Source of the DNA: a virus
DNA length: 41,190 nucleotides
Reading direction: 5' to 3' (one strand)
Virus record (IMG/VR): IMGVR_UViG_3300017783_000060
Coordinates: 1-41,190 of that record
The notes under the pieces were generated by a model. The model saw nothing but the letters and a program-made list of their open reading frames with translations. It had not been told where the DNA came from and made no database searches. Of the stretch, positions 32,752 through 41,190 are shown piece by piece. The position numbers and the translations under genes are program-made. The stretch's first letter is position 1; the number at the start of each line of letters is the position of its first letter.

Positions 32752-33608
32752 GGATATTTGCTTTTGGATGTAGCCTAACACAATATTTTTATCCAACGTG
32801 GGCAGACATACTACTATACCAATATAAAAATAAAGGGTATGAAACATCTAACTGGGCAAAAAGTGGCGCAGGTAATATGTATATCAATATGCGTCTATGG
32901 GAAGCTAATTCTATACACAAGTTTAATAAAGATGATATAATTTTACTACAATGGTCAAGTATGTTTCGTGAAGACCGATACCATATGGGACACGGTTGGT
33001 GGACACCAGGAAACTTTCATCAAAGTCATATGGATGATGGGAAATTTGAACTTAACAATTATCAATATACTAATAAATGGCAATGGGCTGATATGATACA
33101 TTGTACTATGAGAGATTGTAGTCTTATATCGTCAACTCATAAAGCATTAAAAGCAATTGGATGTAAAGTTGTTACAACTAACTTTCGAGATCCAATTGAA
33201 GGTTGGGAAGAACAATCACTTACATTTAATCAAGATAATAAAAAATTAGAATTAGAAGATGTAAGATCAATCCTTGAAATTTATAAAGATGATATAGCAA
33301 CTAGCGTACCTCCTATACTAAATGCTTTAGGGTTTGGAACAAACGAAGAATTTTTTAATTCTAGACCAAAGAGTGTTCCAAGTAGAAAGCCTGAACATCA
33401 GTATATGCTTAATCCGGAAGTACATCCTTTAACACACGAAGCGGCTGAATTTATCGAAACACATATAGAAAAGTTAGATACAAAGACAAAAGAATTTGTA
33501 GATAGTTGGAAACAAAAATTAATTAATAATGATCCTATATACCTAGAAGATTTACAATGGGTTAATCCAAATAAGGTAGGATGGTCAGATGATAGATGGA
33601 GACCTTAA
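32748..33608 (+). CDS. SGNH/GDSL-like hydrolase
   Basis: The 286-residue protein begins MRIFAFGCSLTQYFYPTWAD, which resembles block I of SGNH hydrolases with GCS in place of GDS (nucleophile S9). NWAKSGAGN (G40, N43) would be block II, and NPEVHPLTHEAA near the C terminus gives H226 as candidate catalytic His, though the usual Asp three before it is replaced. Family members hydrolyse esters or remove acyl groups from sugars. The middle is long and Trp/His-rich (YHMGHGWWTPGNFHQSH). The ATGA overlap with the halogenase indicates coupling. It may deacylate the sugar being decorated, or could be a non-enzymatic relative. Confidence 0.6.
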   Translation: MRIFAFGCSLTQYFYPTWADILLYQYKNKGYETSNWAKSGAGNMYINMRLWEANSIHKFNKDDIILLQWSSMFREDRYHMGHGWWTPGNFHQSHMDDGKFELNNYQYTNKWQWADMIHCTMRDCSLISSTHKALKAIGCKVVTTNFRDPIEGWEEQSLTFNQDNKKLELEDVRSILEIYKDDIATSVPPILNALGFGTNEEFFNSRPKSVPSRKPEHQYMLNPEVHPLTHEAAEFIETHIEKLDTKTKEFVDSWKQKLINNDPIYLEDLQWVNPNKVGWSDDRWRP

Positions 33609-34171
33609 TGAGTACACCGGTAATAGGATTAGATAGAGACGGAACTATAAATGAGGATATTGGTACATATGTAACAAAGCCTGAAGATTTCAAACCTATC
33701 GAAGGAAGTTTAGAAGCAGTTAAAATAATTAGAGATAAAGGTTACGATGTAGTAATTTTAACTAATCAAGCAGGCATTATGAAAGGTATTATGGACGCAG
33801 TTGATGTAGACCTTGTTCATAATTATATGCTAGAATTATTAGGAAATATTGGATGTAAAAGCATTAACGGATTATATTATTCTACAACTAATTTAAAAGA
33901 TGACATATATGCTAAACCAAATACAGGAATGTTTAAAAGAGCATCAGCTGAAATTGGTGTAAATTGGAAAAACGGATTGTATGTTGGGGATAAAATTAGT
34001 GATCTAAAAGCCGCTGTAAAGGCTAAAGCAAAGCCTGTATTAGTACGTACAGGATACGGGATTGAAACTTCCAAGAAGCTAAACACGTTTTCTAACAAAG
34101 ATATAAAGAAACAAACGGATATATTTGATAATTTATACCAGTTTGCCCATAGCTTAACAGACTTATCTTAA
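33608..34171 (+). CDS. HAD phosphatase, GmhB-like (heptose-bisphosphatase type)
   Basis: The product has the HAD motif I LDRDGTIN (D9, D11 from this start), YVTKPEDFKPIEG, motif II VVILTNQAGI, AKPNTGMFKRA, and motif IV YVGDKISDLKAA. This order is typical of GmhB and histidinol-phosphatase-type enzymes that dephosphorylate sugar bisphosphates. The zinc-binding Cys cluster usual before RKPxPGM in GmhB is absent. I chose ATG 33608 over 33596: it makes a TAATG overlap with the preceding stop, as at 29402, and GGAG 33598-33601 lies six bases upstream. With the GT9-like gene it suggests heptose-like sugar metabolism. Confidence 0.75.
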   Translation: MSTPVIGLDRDGTINEDIGTYVTKPEDFKPIEGSLEAVKIIRDKGYDVVILTNQAGIMKGIMDAVDVDLVHNYMLELLGNIGCKSINGLYYSTTNLKDDIYAKPNTGMFKRASAEIGVNWKNGLYVGDKISDLKAAVKAKAKPVLVRTGYGIETSKKLNTFSNKDIKKQTDIFDNLYQFAHSLTDLS

Positions 34172-34200
34172 TATACTAACTATCCATATATGTTCTAAAC

Positions 34201-34208
34201 GATAAATA
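34201..34208 (+). promoter_or_regulatory. T4-late-type promoter motif GATAAATA
   Basis: The motif follows the cassette and precedes the next structural gene by 18 bases, with ATGGAG between as ribosome site. It marks the return to structural genes. Confidence 0.6.
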
Positions 34209-34226
34209 CAATATGGAGCATGAATC

Positions 34227-34739
34227 ATGAACAAACTTTTATCTAGTCTCTTTTCCAAGGGTGCGAACAAAACAATATCATTACCAGACAGGTCAAGTTT
34301 CAGTTACAAAGGTAACTGGATAGGCATACAGTTTGGAACTATAATGGATGAATTTCATCTAGGTGATTTTAGTAGCGCAATCTACCAGATAACTGTTGAA
34401 CACGATTCAAACGAAAAAGAAATTATGCAACTTAGTGTAGTTGCTAGACCAGATAGAGCAGTAGCAAGTATTTTTGGCAGATCAAGTATTAACCAGGAGT
34501 TAATTAATATTTCAGTAACAGTTGACGAAAGTAGAGTACAGATTAAAGCTGATCCTACAAGCAACGTGTATGCTGGTGCTAAACTAATATTTCATGCTAC
34601 ATATGCTAAAACTATTCATCAACTTACTCCGCCAGCATTTGTCGCGGATGTATCTACAGAAGTGTCAGATGGTATAAATACATTTGATAGTATAGAAACA
34701 ACGATGGATACTACAACAATAACATTTGATAAGGTGTAA
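34227..34739 (+). CDS. Hypothetical virion structural protein
   Basis: The 170-residue protein starts MNKLLSSLFSKGANKTISLPD, then WIGIQFGTIMDEFHLGDFSSAIYQITVEHDSNEKEIMQLSVV in alternating beta pattern, and AGAKLIFHATYAKTIHQLTPP. I recall similar proteins in structural clusters of marine T4-like phages but know no function. There is no signal peptide, membrane helix or catalytic motif. A late-promoter-like motif and GGAG lie just upstream, and the next ATG follows its stop by two bases, so the two are likely co-translated. Confidence 0.6.
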   Translation: MNKLLSSLFSKGANKTISLPDRSSFSYKGNWIGIQFGTIMDEFHLGDFSSAIYQITVEHDSNEKEIMQLSVVARPDRAVASIFGRSSINQELINISVTVDESRVQIKADPTSNVYAGAKLIFHATYAKTIHQLTPPAFVADVSTEVSDGINTFDSIETTMDTTTITFDKV

Positions 34740-34741
34740 AA

Positions 34742-36226
34742 ATGGCAAAATCAACGATTAATATAGGTGGTGCAGCAAACGACGGAACAGGTGATTCGCT
34801 TCGTGGCGCAGGTACAAAACTAAATGCTAATACAGATGAACTGTATAACGCACTAGGTGACGGAACAAGTTTAAAAGATATTATTAACTCAAACATGGAA
34901 CTTGATGTTCCAAATGATGATTCTAAAGTTAATAAAATAGCATTCCACGTTGCTAGTACTAATGCGTTAAACCAAGTCAGTGCAAGCACTTATCACGGCG
35001 CACAGCTACATAATCATCAAACAGGTACAGTACACGTAGCACACGCAGGCGCTTGGCATAAACTGCTTTTAGACGCAAGCGGCGGAGCAATTACAAATTA
35101 TACTGATCCATTATCTGCTGTTGCTTACACCGGCAACATTAACTCGTTGACAGATGTTGATACGGTATCACAAGCACCTCAAGCTGGTAACGTTTTAAAA
35201 TGGGACGGAGCAAAATGGGCACCAGGAACTGACTCAACATCAGGTGGCGGCGGAACAGACGCTGACACACTAGACGGATTTGATAGTTCATATTTTACAA
35301 ATTATAATAACTTAAACAACAAGCCATCTATTCCATCACTACTAACAGATTTAAGTATAGTAGATGGTTCAAGTGGGCAAGTACTAACAGCGGCTGGCGA
35401 CGGAACATTTAGTTTCGCAACAGTGTCAGCAGGTAGTACACAAAGTTTATTTGAAACATTTACAGCAGACACAGGATCAACAACTGCTAATAGCGCAACT
35501 GATACATTAACTGTAGCAGGTGGAACTAATATTTCAACATCGATGGTTGGTGACACAGTTACAATTAACTATGTTGGATCGCCAAACTCAGGTGAAGCTA
35601 ACCAAAATGCTTTCTCGAATGTACAAGGAGACAGCGGATTAGCAGAAGCAGACAATACAACAGATACTTTAACAATCGCTGGCGGAACAGGTATTACTAC
35701 ATCAGTAGCAGGCGATACAATTACAATTGCATCATCAGGCGGCGCATTAGGCGACAATTCAGATGTTACAATAACTTCACCAAGTACTGGAACAGTAATT
35801 GTTTGGAATGGCACTGCTTGGGTTGACACACAAACATCAATTGATAGAATGGCATATCCTGCTATTACTACACTTGTAGTGTCAGCTGATAACAGTAACG
35901 GATATAAGTTTGATGCTTACGGATCAACTGAAGATCCAACTATATTTGCTCTTAATGGTGCTACAATAGCATTTGATTTAAACGATTCGTCAATGGGAAT
36001 GCATCCATTTCAAATTGAAACAGGAGCAGGAGCACAGTACAACACAGGACTTACACATGTATCAACCGCAGGCGTAGTATCTACAGGTAGTAACGCACAA
36101 GGTCAAACAGGTGGAACACTATATTGGAAAATTCCAGCAAACATTAGTGGGAACTACGCATACCAGTGTACTTCACACTCAGCAATGCGTGGAACTATTA
36201 CAATTAAACAGATTAGCGCAATATAA
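34742..36226 (+). CDS. Tail-fibre-like protein with C-terminal cupredoxin-like domain
   Basis: The 494-residue protein begins with INIGGAANDGTGDSLRGAGTKLNANTDELY, the ANDGTGD module of many marine phage fibre or baseplate proteins. Shaft-like repeats follow, including NSATDTLTVAGGTNISTSMVGDTVTI and NTTDTLTIAGGTGITTSVAGDTITI, which are two clear copies of a 26-residue-type unit near residues 250 and 300. The last 125 residues form the cupredoxin-like domain listed separately. The ribosome site, AAGGTG, lies in the previous gene's end. A fibre exposing a copper-protein fold at its tip is an unusual arrangement. Confidence 0.75.
   Translation: MAKSTINIGGAANDGTGDSLRGAGTKLNANTDELYNALGDGTSLKDIINSNMELDVPNDDSKVNKIAFHVASTNALNQVSASTYHGAQLHNHQTGTVHVAHAGAWHKLLLDASGGAITNYTDPLSAVAYTGNINSLTDVDTVSQAPQAGNVLKWDGAKWAPGTDSTSGGGGTDADTLDGFDSSYFTNYNNLNNKPSIPSLLTDLSIVDGSSGQVLTAAGDGTFSFATVSAGSTQSLFETFTADTGSTTANSATDTLTVAGGTNISTSMVGDTVTINYVGSPNSGEANQNAFSNVQGDSGLAEADNTTDTLTIAGGTGITTSVAGDTITIASSGGALGDNSDVTITSPSTGTVIVWNGTAWVDTQTSIDRMAYPAITTLVVSADNSNGYKFDAYGSTEDPTIFALNGATIAFDLNDSSMGMHPFQIETGAGAQYNTGLTHVSTAGVVSTGSNAQGQTGGTLYWKIPANISGNYAYQCTSHSAMRGTITIKQISAI
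35851..36220 (+). other. Cupredoxin-like domain with type-1 copper ligand set
   Basis: About residues 370-493 follow the plastocyanin-like order: YKFDAYG, DPTIFALNGATIAFDLND, MHPFQIETGAG, LYWKIPANISGNYAYQC and CTSHSAMRGTITI. Candidate ligands are H421, C476, H479 and M482, with spacing C-x2-H-x2-M as in type-1 copper sites. All four are present, so copper binding is plausible. Electron transfer or a purely structural role cannot be told apart. Confidence 0.7.
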
Positions 36227-36234
36227 GGTAGAAC

Positions 36235-36792
36235 ATGGCAACAGTAATCAACGATAAATTCCAAGCACAAAATGGATTTGAAAGTCCAAACTTTACAGTT
36301 GATGCTACAGGAAGATTAACAACTCCTGTTATTAACGTTCAAAGTATTTTGCTTAATGGAACTCCGTTTGTGGCATATGTGCCACCGGAAGAACAACCGG
36401 GTGACGATACAGGTGTACAGGTTACAAACAGTTTTGAAAGTCTTGCTGTAACCGGCGGAATTTTTAAAGTTAACTACTTAACTAATACAACACTATCTGT
36501 TATTGACGGTAGAGTTGCTTTAAATAGTTATGGACCTATACCAGGTACAGTAGACAATGTAGACATTGGATATAACACACCAGGACAAGTAATGGCATAT
36601 ACAATTGATATGACAACTGCTCCTGATAGTACAGCTAGTAACATCAATCTTAATGGTGCTAACCTTAACGGTGATGTAAATATAGTTAACAATGTTGTAT
36701 TACAAAATGACCCTACACAGACAACACACGCAACAAGAAAAGGATATGTTGACGCAACGGCAACAGCCCTTGCAGTAGCATTTGGAGCATAA
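36235..36792 (+). CDS. Short tail-fibre-type structural protein
   Basis: The 185-residue protein starts with FQAQNGFESPNFTVDATGRLTTP, a shaft-like repeat, followed by a Pro-rich linker (YVPPEEQPGDD) and beta segments. It ends with NDPTQTTHATRKGYVDATATALAVAFGA, close to the 'PxxxxHAxTKxYVD' ending found on many marine phage fibre proteins, often followed by a short amphipathic helix. AAGG lies upstream of the ATG. GGAG within its last codons serves the next gene, so these two are probably translated together. Confidence 0.7.
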   Translation: MATVINDKFQAQNGFESPNFTVDATGRLTTPVINVQSILLNGTPFVAYVPPEEQPGDDTGVQVTNSFESLAVTGGIFKVNYLTNTTLSVIDGRVALNSYGPIPGTVDNVDIGYNTPGQVMAYTIDMTTAPDSTASNINLNGANLNGDVNIVNNVVLQNDPTQTTHATRKGYVDATATALAVAFGA

Positions 36793-36795
36793 AGA

Positions 36796-39700
36796 ATGGC
36801 TAAGAAAAAGATTTACGACTATAAGTTTTATCCAGGGTTAGGGTTAGATGATAATTTATATCCTAATGCTTACGCACTGCTATCACTTAACAAAGAATTT
36901 ATTAAAAAAGAAGTAGCGGCTTGGATACAATATCAAGTTAACGCAGGAACAACAGGGTTTGTAGGTTATACTTATAACGACTCCAAGTGTGAAAGAGATA
37001 CAGGTTATAATCTTGATGCTTACGCATTTGACATGCGCTACGGCGGAAACGAAGAAACTACAAGAATTTCAAATACATATTGGGAACAAGACGTTGCCCA
37101 AGTTGACGGCGACAGACAAGCAGAAATCTTAGCTAAAGGCTTTACTAGAGACTTAATTGTTAATCACGTCTTTACTAACAGTCCACAATCAACTCCATTC
37201 CAAGGAAACGTAGCACAAGTAACAAATGGTACAAATTCTGAAGTACCAGCAGGAGCACGTATTAACGGACTAGTAGGAATAGTTATTGATGTATTAACAA
37301 CAGGAACTAGTGCTTTACCAACATTTGAGCGTAAAGGCTTAGGACATGTTAGATTTGTAGGAAACTATGACTCAAGCGACTTACTTATTGTTACTAACAC
37401 AACAGACGCAACAGTAATTTATAACTTTACTGACGAATTAAAAGGCGGTATTGTAACACGTAAAGATGATGTAACACCTAGAGATAGTAGTGGCTATGTT
37501 GAAAAATATGATTCAGTTAATGCTAACGAAAACGCAGATGCTGACTTTCCAAAATATTTACAAGTAACAGATAGTATTACTGTATTAGATTTAAAATTTA
37601 ATACATCAACAATGAGTACTGAAGACGAATTACAAATCTTTGTAGATTCTCCAGTACAAACAACAAGACCATTTGATTTTGGTACTGATGCTATTGAACG
37701 TATGCGTGTAGCGCCTCCATTAAGTATGCTTGATGCTGACTTTGAATACGGACTACAGCCTACTAAATGGTCAGCTATTGGTATGATGCGTGGTTATCCA
37801 AGTGTTTACGAATTACCAGGTACTGATACACAGGTATTAAGTGTTACTACAGATGCTTCTGTAGGATCAGAAGGCATTGGTGCTAGTTTAATTACAGTAA
37901 CAACATTAGGTGCTCACGGCTTTGAACCGGGCACTCCGATTACAATTAAAGCACTTGAAGATGCTGTTGTTGGAGCGGCAAGAGCTGAAGGTTCATTTAT
38001 TATTACAACAATTCCAACAAATAACACATTTACATTTTATGCTAAAGCAAAAGTTGGTACAGCAAGCGGACAAGTACTATCAACAACGTATACACAGTTA
38101 CGTAAAGGTGCTTTCTACACTGGAGCAAGTGTAGGACAGCCACAGTTTTTTGTATACAGTAACGGTACAGCAGGTACTATGACTTTGGCACTTGCGGCAC
38201 AGCAAAGTGAAAACAGATTAGCGTTTACAGGTGATGTACCAGAAATTGGTGCTCCGATTGATGACCCAGCTTTCCCAACAGGAACACAGGTAACTGGTAT
38301 TGCTAGTACACCTGATGGTAACGCATTAGGAATGCAATTATCAAGTGATATTGGTATTGGTAACACAAATTTTACAGTTGGTAATACTACAGGAATTGTT
38401 CCAGGACTAGCGGCTGATAACGGTAGCGGAGATGCTATTTTTGTTAATACTGTTGTAGGTAGTACAGTAACAATGAGTGGTAGTTTTACTCAAGCTATTA
38501 CTAGAAACACAGAAACATATACAGCAGTATCAGGAAACATTCCTAGTCCAGTAGGTAGTAATGGACAGTTTAATATTAATAGAAACGGAATAAATTATAC
38601 TGTATCATCAATAGCACAATCAGGATCAGGGTATGTTGCTGGTGACGCAATTACAATTACAGGTGATAATTTAGGCGGCGCAACTCCGGCAAATGATGCT
38701 TTAGTAATTGTTACAACAGTTAATGGCACAGGCGGCATTACAGCGGCAAGTGTAACAGGAACAGCATTAAGCGGAAGTATTTCATACAATAGTGTTACTG
38801 AAACATATAACAATGGCTCAGGTAGCATTGGAACAACAAACTTTGATATCTTATATGAAAATAACGGATTTACAACAGTTGATATTAACTCACCAAACGA
38901 TTCAACAGGATATGCTATAAACGATAGATTGAAGATAGCAGGAAGTTCACTGCTAGGTGGAACAGGCCAAGACGGTAATCAAGCTAATAGCGGTAATGAC
39001 TTTATTGGTAAAGTTACAGCAGTTGGTGCCGGTGGATCAATCACAACACTAGCACCAGATACAGGCTGGAGTATTGGTACTCCTCCAAGTCAAACTAGAA
39101 ATTATAGCTTTGGCGGTGGAAACTTAACGTTTACAGGTGGTTCAGGATCAAACTTTGAATTTAGTATTAATGTAAATGGAACTACATACAGTATTCAATA
39201 CGGAGGCTCGGCAGGTACAGGGTACAATACAGCAGATACACTTGTTTGTGCTGGTACAGATATGGGCGGAGCAAGTCCAGCAAATGATTTATATTTAAGA
39301 GTTGTTTCGGTTGATGCCGTAGGTGGAATTACTGATGTAAGACTAGAAGGCGCAGATGTGTCGTCAGTACCATCAGCATTCAACGGCGGATCATTTGAAA
39401 GTAAAACACTAGCAAACTTATCTGGAACAGGCGCTGACTTTAATATTACTAACGACGGTAGTAATTACAGTGTTGCTATAGCAACAGCAGGTACAGATTA
39501 TCATATAGATCAAACATTTACAGTAGCAGGCGACACTATTGGTGGATCAACACCAGGCAATGATGCTACAATAACTATTAGTGCTGTTGGCGGAACTGAC
39601 GGTTCAATTAGCACAGTATCAATAGCAGGATCGGCACCATCATTACCAACAGACTTCACAGCAGTATCAGGTGTTAATCAAGCACATGCTGGAGCAGGCG

Positions 39701-41190
39701 GAACATTTAATATTACTAGAACTTCAGGTGTATATAGTGTTGCTATTAACGCAAATGGAGCAGATTATCAAGTTGGTAACAACATTGTTGTTGTTGGAAC
39801 AAATTTAGGCGGAGACAATCCGGGAAACAACGCTACATTAGTTGTTGACTCAGTCGACGGCAGTGGAGGAATAGCAACAGTTAGCATTACTGGAACAGGT
39901 GCTGGCGGCGGATCATTAAACTTAGTAAACGCAGTAACACTTACAGACTTTTCGACTACTAGTATTACTTCAGGAAGTAGTGTAGATTTTGAAGCGTTAG
40001 CAACAATTGAAATTATTTGGCCATACTCACATGGTATTGTTCCAGGTGATACATTTATTATTGACGTAGCATCAGATGATGGCACTAACAATCACACACT
40101 AGCATCAGGATCATTTATTGCTACTCAAATTCCTACAACTAAAATTGTAAGATATAACGCAAGAGCTCCTGGAGCGATTGCTGAATTTACAGGAGACAGT
40201 ACTGAAGATAGAATTCAAGGTAACGTGTATCTAAGACCAGACTCGTTCTTTGTTCACAGACCATATGACGGCGGTGTTCAGTTAGGAACAGGCGGACCAC
40301 AACACGGTGCTCAAGCAATTAGACAGAGTAAAAAGTACATTAGATATCAGTCAGGTAAAGGTATTATGTATACAACTGGTGCCTTGTTTGCTCCAAGTTA
40401 TGATGTGAGAAGTATTACATCATCAAGTGTAGAACTAGGTGCTACAATTACTATTGTTACTGATGACAACGACCACGGAGCACAAGTAGGCGGCAAAGTC
40501 AGAATTATTGGTGCTGAGACAGCAGGCTATAATGGCGAATATACAGTTACGCAAGTAGTTGACGAACGTACTATTAAATGTTTAGGCGGTAGACGTTTAG
40601 GATCTACATCAGCAGTACTAGGTTTTGCAGCGCAGATGACAGTTGTTGGTTGGCACGGAGCAACAGTACGCTCAGGTATCTTTGATGACCAAAACGGAAT
40701 TTATTGGGAATATGATGGAACTAATTTAAGTGTAGCACAACGTACAAGTACGAAACAAATTGCTGGTACTATTGCTATTAACAGAGATAGTAACTTAGTT
40801 GTAGGCACGAATACAAGATTTAGAGATCAACTTAGAGCAGGGGATAGAATTGTTCTTAAAGGAATGACACATGTTGTTGCTCACGTTGATTCACAAACAC
40901 AAATAACAGTAACACCAGACTTTAGAGGTGTAACAAATATTGCGGCAGCCAAAGTAAACTTAATATCAGATAAGCGTGTACTACAAAGCGAATTTAACTT
41001 AGACAGAATGGACGGCACTGGCAAGAGTGGATACAATATGGATGTTAGATACATGCAGATGATTGGGATTCAATACAGTTGGTATGGTGCTGGTTTTATT
41101 GACTGGATGGCACGTGGTGCTGATGGTAACTTTGTATTCTGTCACAGAATGCGTAACTCAAACGTAAACACAGAAGCGTTTATGCGTTCA
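36796..41190 (+). CDS. Very large tail-fibre/structural protein, 3' end beyond the window
   Basis: An ATG at 36796, behind GGAG 36784-36787, opens a frame that stays open to the last base (1465 codons). The N terminus (KKKIYDYKFYPGLGLDD) is followed at about residue 291 by a block containing ERMRVAPPLSMLDADFEYG, LQPTKWSAIGMMRGYPSVYE, and HGFEPGTPITIKAL. I recall this block from very large structural proteins of marine T4-like phages. Five beta repeats occupy about residues 586-1037. The last 60 visible residues (GTGKSGYNMDVRYMQMIGIQ, YSWYGAGFIDWM, CHRMRNSNVNTEAFMR) belong to another conserved block. A fibre or baseplate component is most likely. Confidence 0.7.
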   Translation, partial: MAKKKIYDYKFYPGLGLDDNLYPNAYALLSLNKEFIKKEVAAWIQYQVNAGTTGFVGYTYNDSKCERDTGYNLDAYAFDMRYGGNEETTRISNTYWEQDVAQVDGDRQAEILAKGFTRDLIVNHVFTNSPQSTPFQGNVAQVTNGTNSEVPAGARINGLVGIVIDVLTTGTSALPTFERKGLGHVRFVGNYDSSDLLIVTNTTDATVIYNFTDELKGGIVTRKDDVTPRDSSGYVEKYDSVNANENADADFPKYLQVTDSITVLDLKFNTSTMSTEDELQIFVDSPVQTTRPFDFGTDAIERMRVAPPLSMLDADFEYGLQPTKWSAIGMMRGYPSVYELPGTDTQVLSVTTDASVGSEGIGASLITVTTLGAHGFEPGTPITIKALEDAVVGAARAEGSFIITTIPTNNTFTFYAKAKVGTASGQVLSTTYTQLRKGAFYTGASVGQPQFFVYSNGTAGTMTLALAAQQSENRLAFTGDVPEIGAPIDDPAFPTGTQVTGIASTPDGNALGMQLSSDIGIGNTNFTVGNTTGIVPGLAADNGSGDAIFVNTVVGSTVTMSGSFTQAITRNTETYTAVSGNIPSPVGSNGQFNINRNGINYTVSSIAQSGSGYVAGDAITITGDNLGGATPANDALVIVTTVNGTGGITAASVTGTALSGSISYNSVTETYNNGSGSIGTTNFDILYENNGFTTVDINSPNDSTGYAINDRLKIAGSSLLGGTGQDGNQANSGNDFIGKVTAVGAGGSITTLAPDTGWSIGTPPSQTRNYSFGGGNLTFTGGSGSNFEFSINVNGTTYSIQYGGSAGTGYNTADTLVCAGTDMGGASPANDLYLRVVSVDAVGGITDVRLEGADVSSVPSAFNGGSFESKTLANLSGTGADFNITNDGSNYSVAIATAGTDYHIDQTFTVAGDTIGGSTPGNDATITISAVGGTDGSISTVSIAGSAPSLPTDFTAVSGVNQAHAGAGGTFNITRTSGVYSVAINANGADYQVGNNIVVVGTNLGGDNPGNNATLVVDSVDGSGGIATVSITGTGAGGGSLNLVNAVTLTDFSTTSITSGSSVDFEALATIEIIWPYSHGIVPGDTFIIDVASDDGTNNHTLASGSFIATQIPTTKIVRYNARAPGAIAEFTGDSTEDRIQGNVYLRPDSFFVHRPYDGGVQLGTGGPQHGAQAIRQSKKYIRYQSGKGIMYTTGALFAPSYDVRSITSSSVELGATITIVTDDNDHGAQVGGKVRIIGAETAGYNGEYTVTQVVDERTIKCLGGRRLGSTSAVLGFAAQMTVVGWHGATVRSGIFDDQNGIYWEYDGTNLSVAQRTSTKQIAGTIAINRDSNLVVGTNTRFRDQLRAGDRIVLKGMTHVVAHVDSQTQITVTPDFRGVTNIAAAKVNLISDKRVLQSEFNLDRMDGTGKSGYNMDVRYMQMIGIQYSWYGAGFIDWMARGADGNFVFCHRMRNSNVNTEAFMRS
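38551..39905 (+). repeat. Five diverged ~70-90-residue repeats in the giant fibre
   Basis: Copies begin near 38565, 38840, 39159, 39430 and 39705. Each runs FNI/FEF-x-G-x-Y-x-V, G-x-x-Y, D-x-I-x-V-x-G-x-x-x-GG-x-x-P-x-ND, and V-x-G-x-GGI-x-x-x-x-I-x-G. The second copy is the most diverged. They probably stack as beta units of a fibre shaft. Confidence 0.65.

Noticed and set aside
33596-33607. ATG at 33596 as the start of the HAD phosphatase
   Set aside because: It would overlap the preceding gene more and lacks a spaced ribosome site. The ATG at 33608 has GGAG at ideal distance and a TAATG overlap seen elsewhere in this operon.
1-41190. CRISPR array, tRNA genes, insertion sequence or attachment site
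   Set aside because: No spaced short direct repeats, cloverleaf sequence, transposase or integrase motifs were seen.

Overview
The window reads as part of the late, virion-structural region of an AT-rich marine T4-like myovirus, of the kind that infects picocyanobacteria or SAR11. Evidence: every convincing gene is on the + strand and tightly packed; very long fibre/baseplate-type proteins carry modules I recognise from marine T4-like phages (MGRPLNKK start, IPxGTxAQRPxxPxxGMxRYN modules, INIGxxANDGTGD start, HAxTKxYVD-like ends); and copies of a T4-late-promoter-like octamer, [G/A/C][A/C]TAAATA, precede gene groups. No photosynthesis gene is visible, so the host cannot be settled.

Layout. 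1-290: the end of an upstream gene, a UUCG-loop terminator, a late-promoter-like site and a folded leader. 291-2639: four small structural or fibre genes. 2671-10894: two large paralogous proteins sharing an N-terminal module, a beta-helix and a GNFRVG-type module, each carrying a different foreign-looking insertion. 10904-11592: two small structural genes. 11616-21449: two giant paralogues, each with eight CBM5/12-like Trp/Tyr repeats and a beta-helix; one holds a BNR-like propeller insertion, the other two helical insertions. 21479-24830: two small structural genes and three tandem Gly-rich tail-fibre paralogues with about 30 Cys each. 24863-25651: a probable tail-fibre assembly chaperone, followed by a strong terminator.

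25771-34171 is a compact nine-gene enzyme cassette inside the structural region: GT9-like glycosyltransferase, four different 2OG-Fe(II)-oxygenase-like proteins, a NodU/TobZ-family carbamoyltransferase, a flavin-dependent tryptophan-halogenase-family protein, an SGNH-like hydrolase and a GmhB-like HAD phosphatase. Most neighbours overlap by 1-8 bases, so they are probably co-expressed. The chemistry suggests decoration of a surface glycan, a virion protein or a small molecule; the substrate is not visible. That the Trp/Cys/Gly-rich fibres next door are the target is my speculation.

34227-41190 returns to structural genes: a small virion protein, a fibre ending in a cupredoxin-like domain with an apparently intact type-1 copper ligand set, a short fibre, and a very large fibre gene that runs off the window with at least five tandem beta repeats. 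No gap without a gene exceeds 300 bases. I saw no tRNA, rRNA, CRISPR array, insertion sequence, integrase or attachment site. All assignments come from reading motifs by eye; no database search was run.
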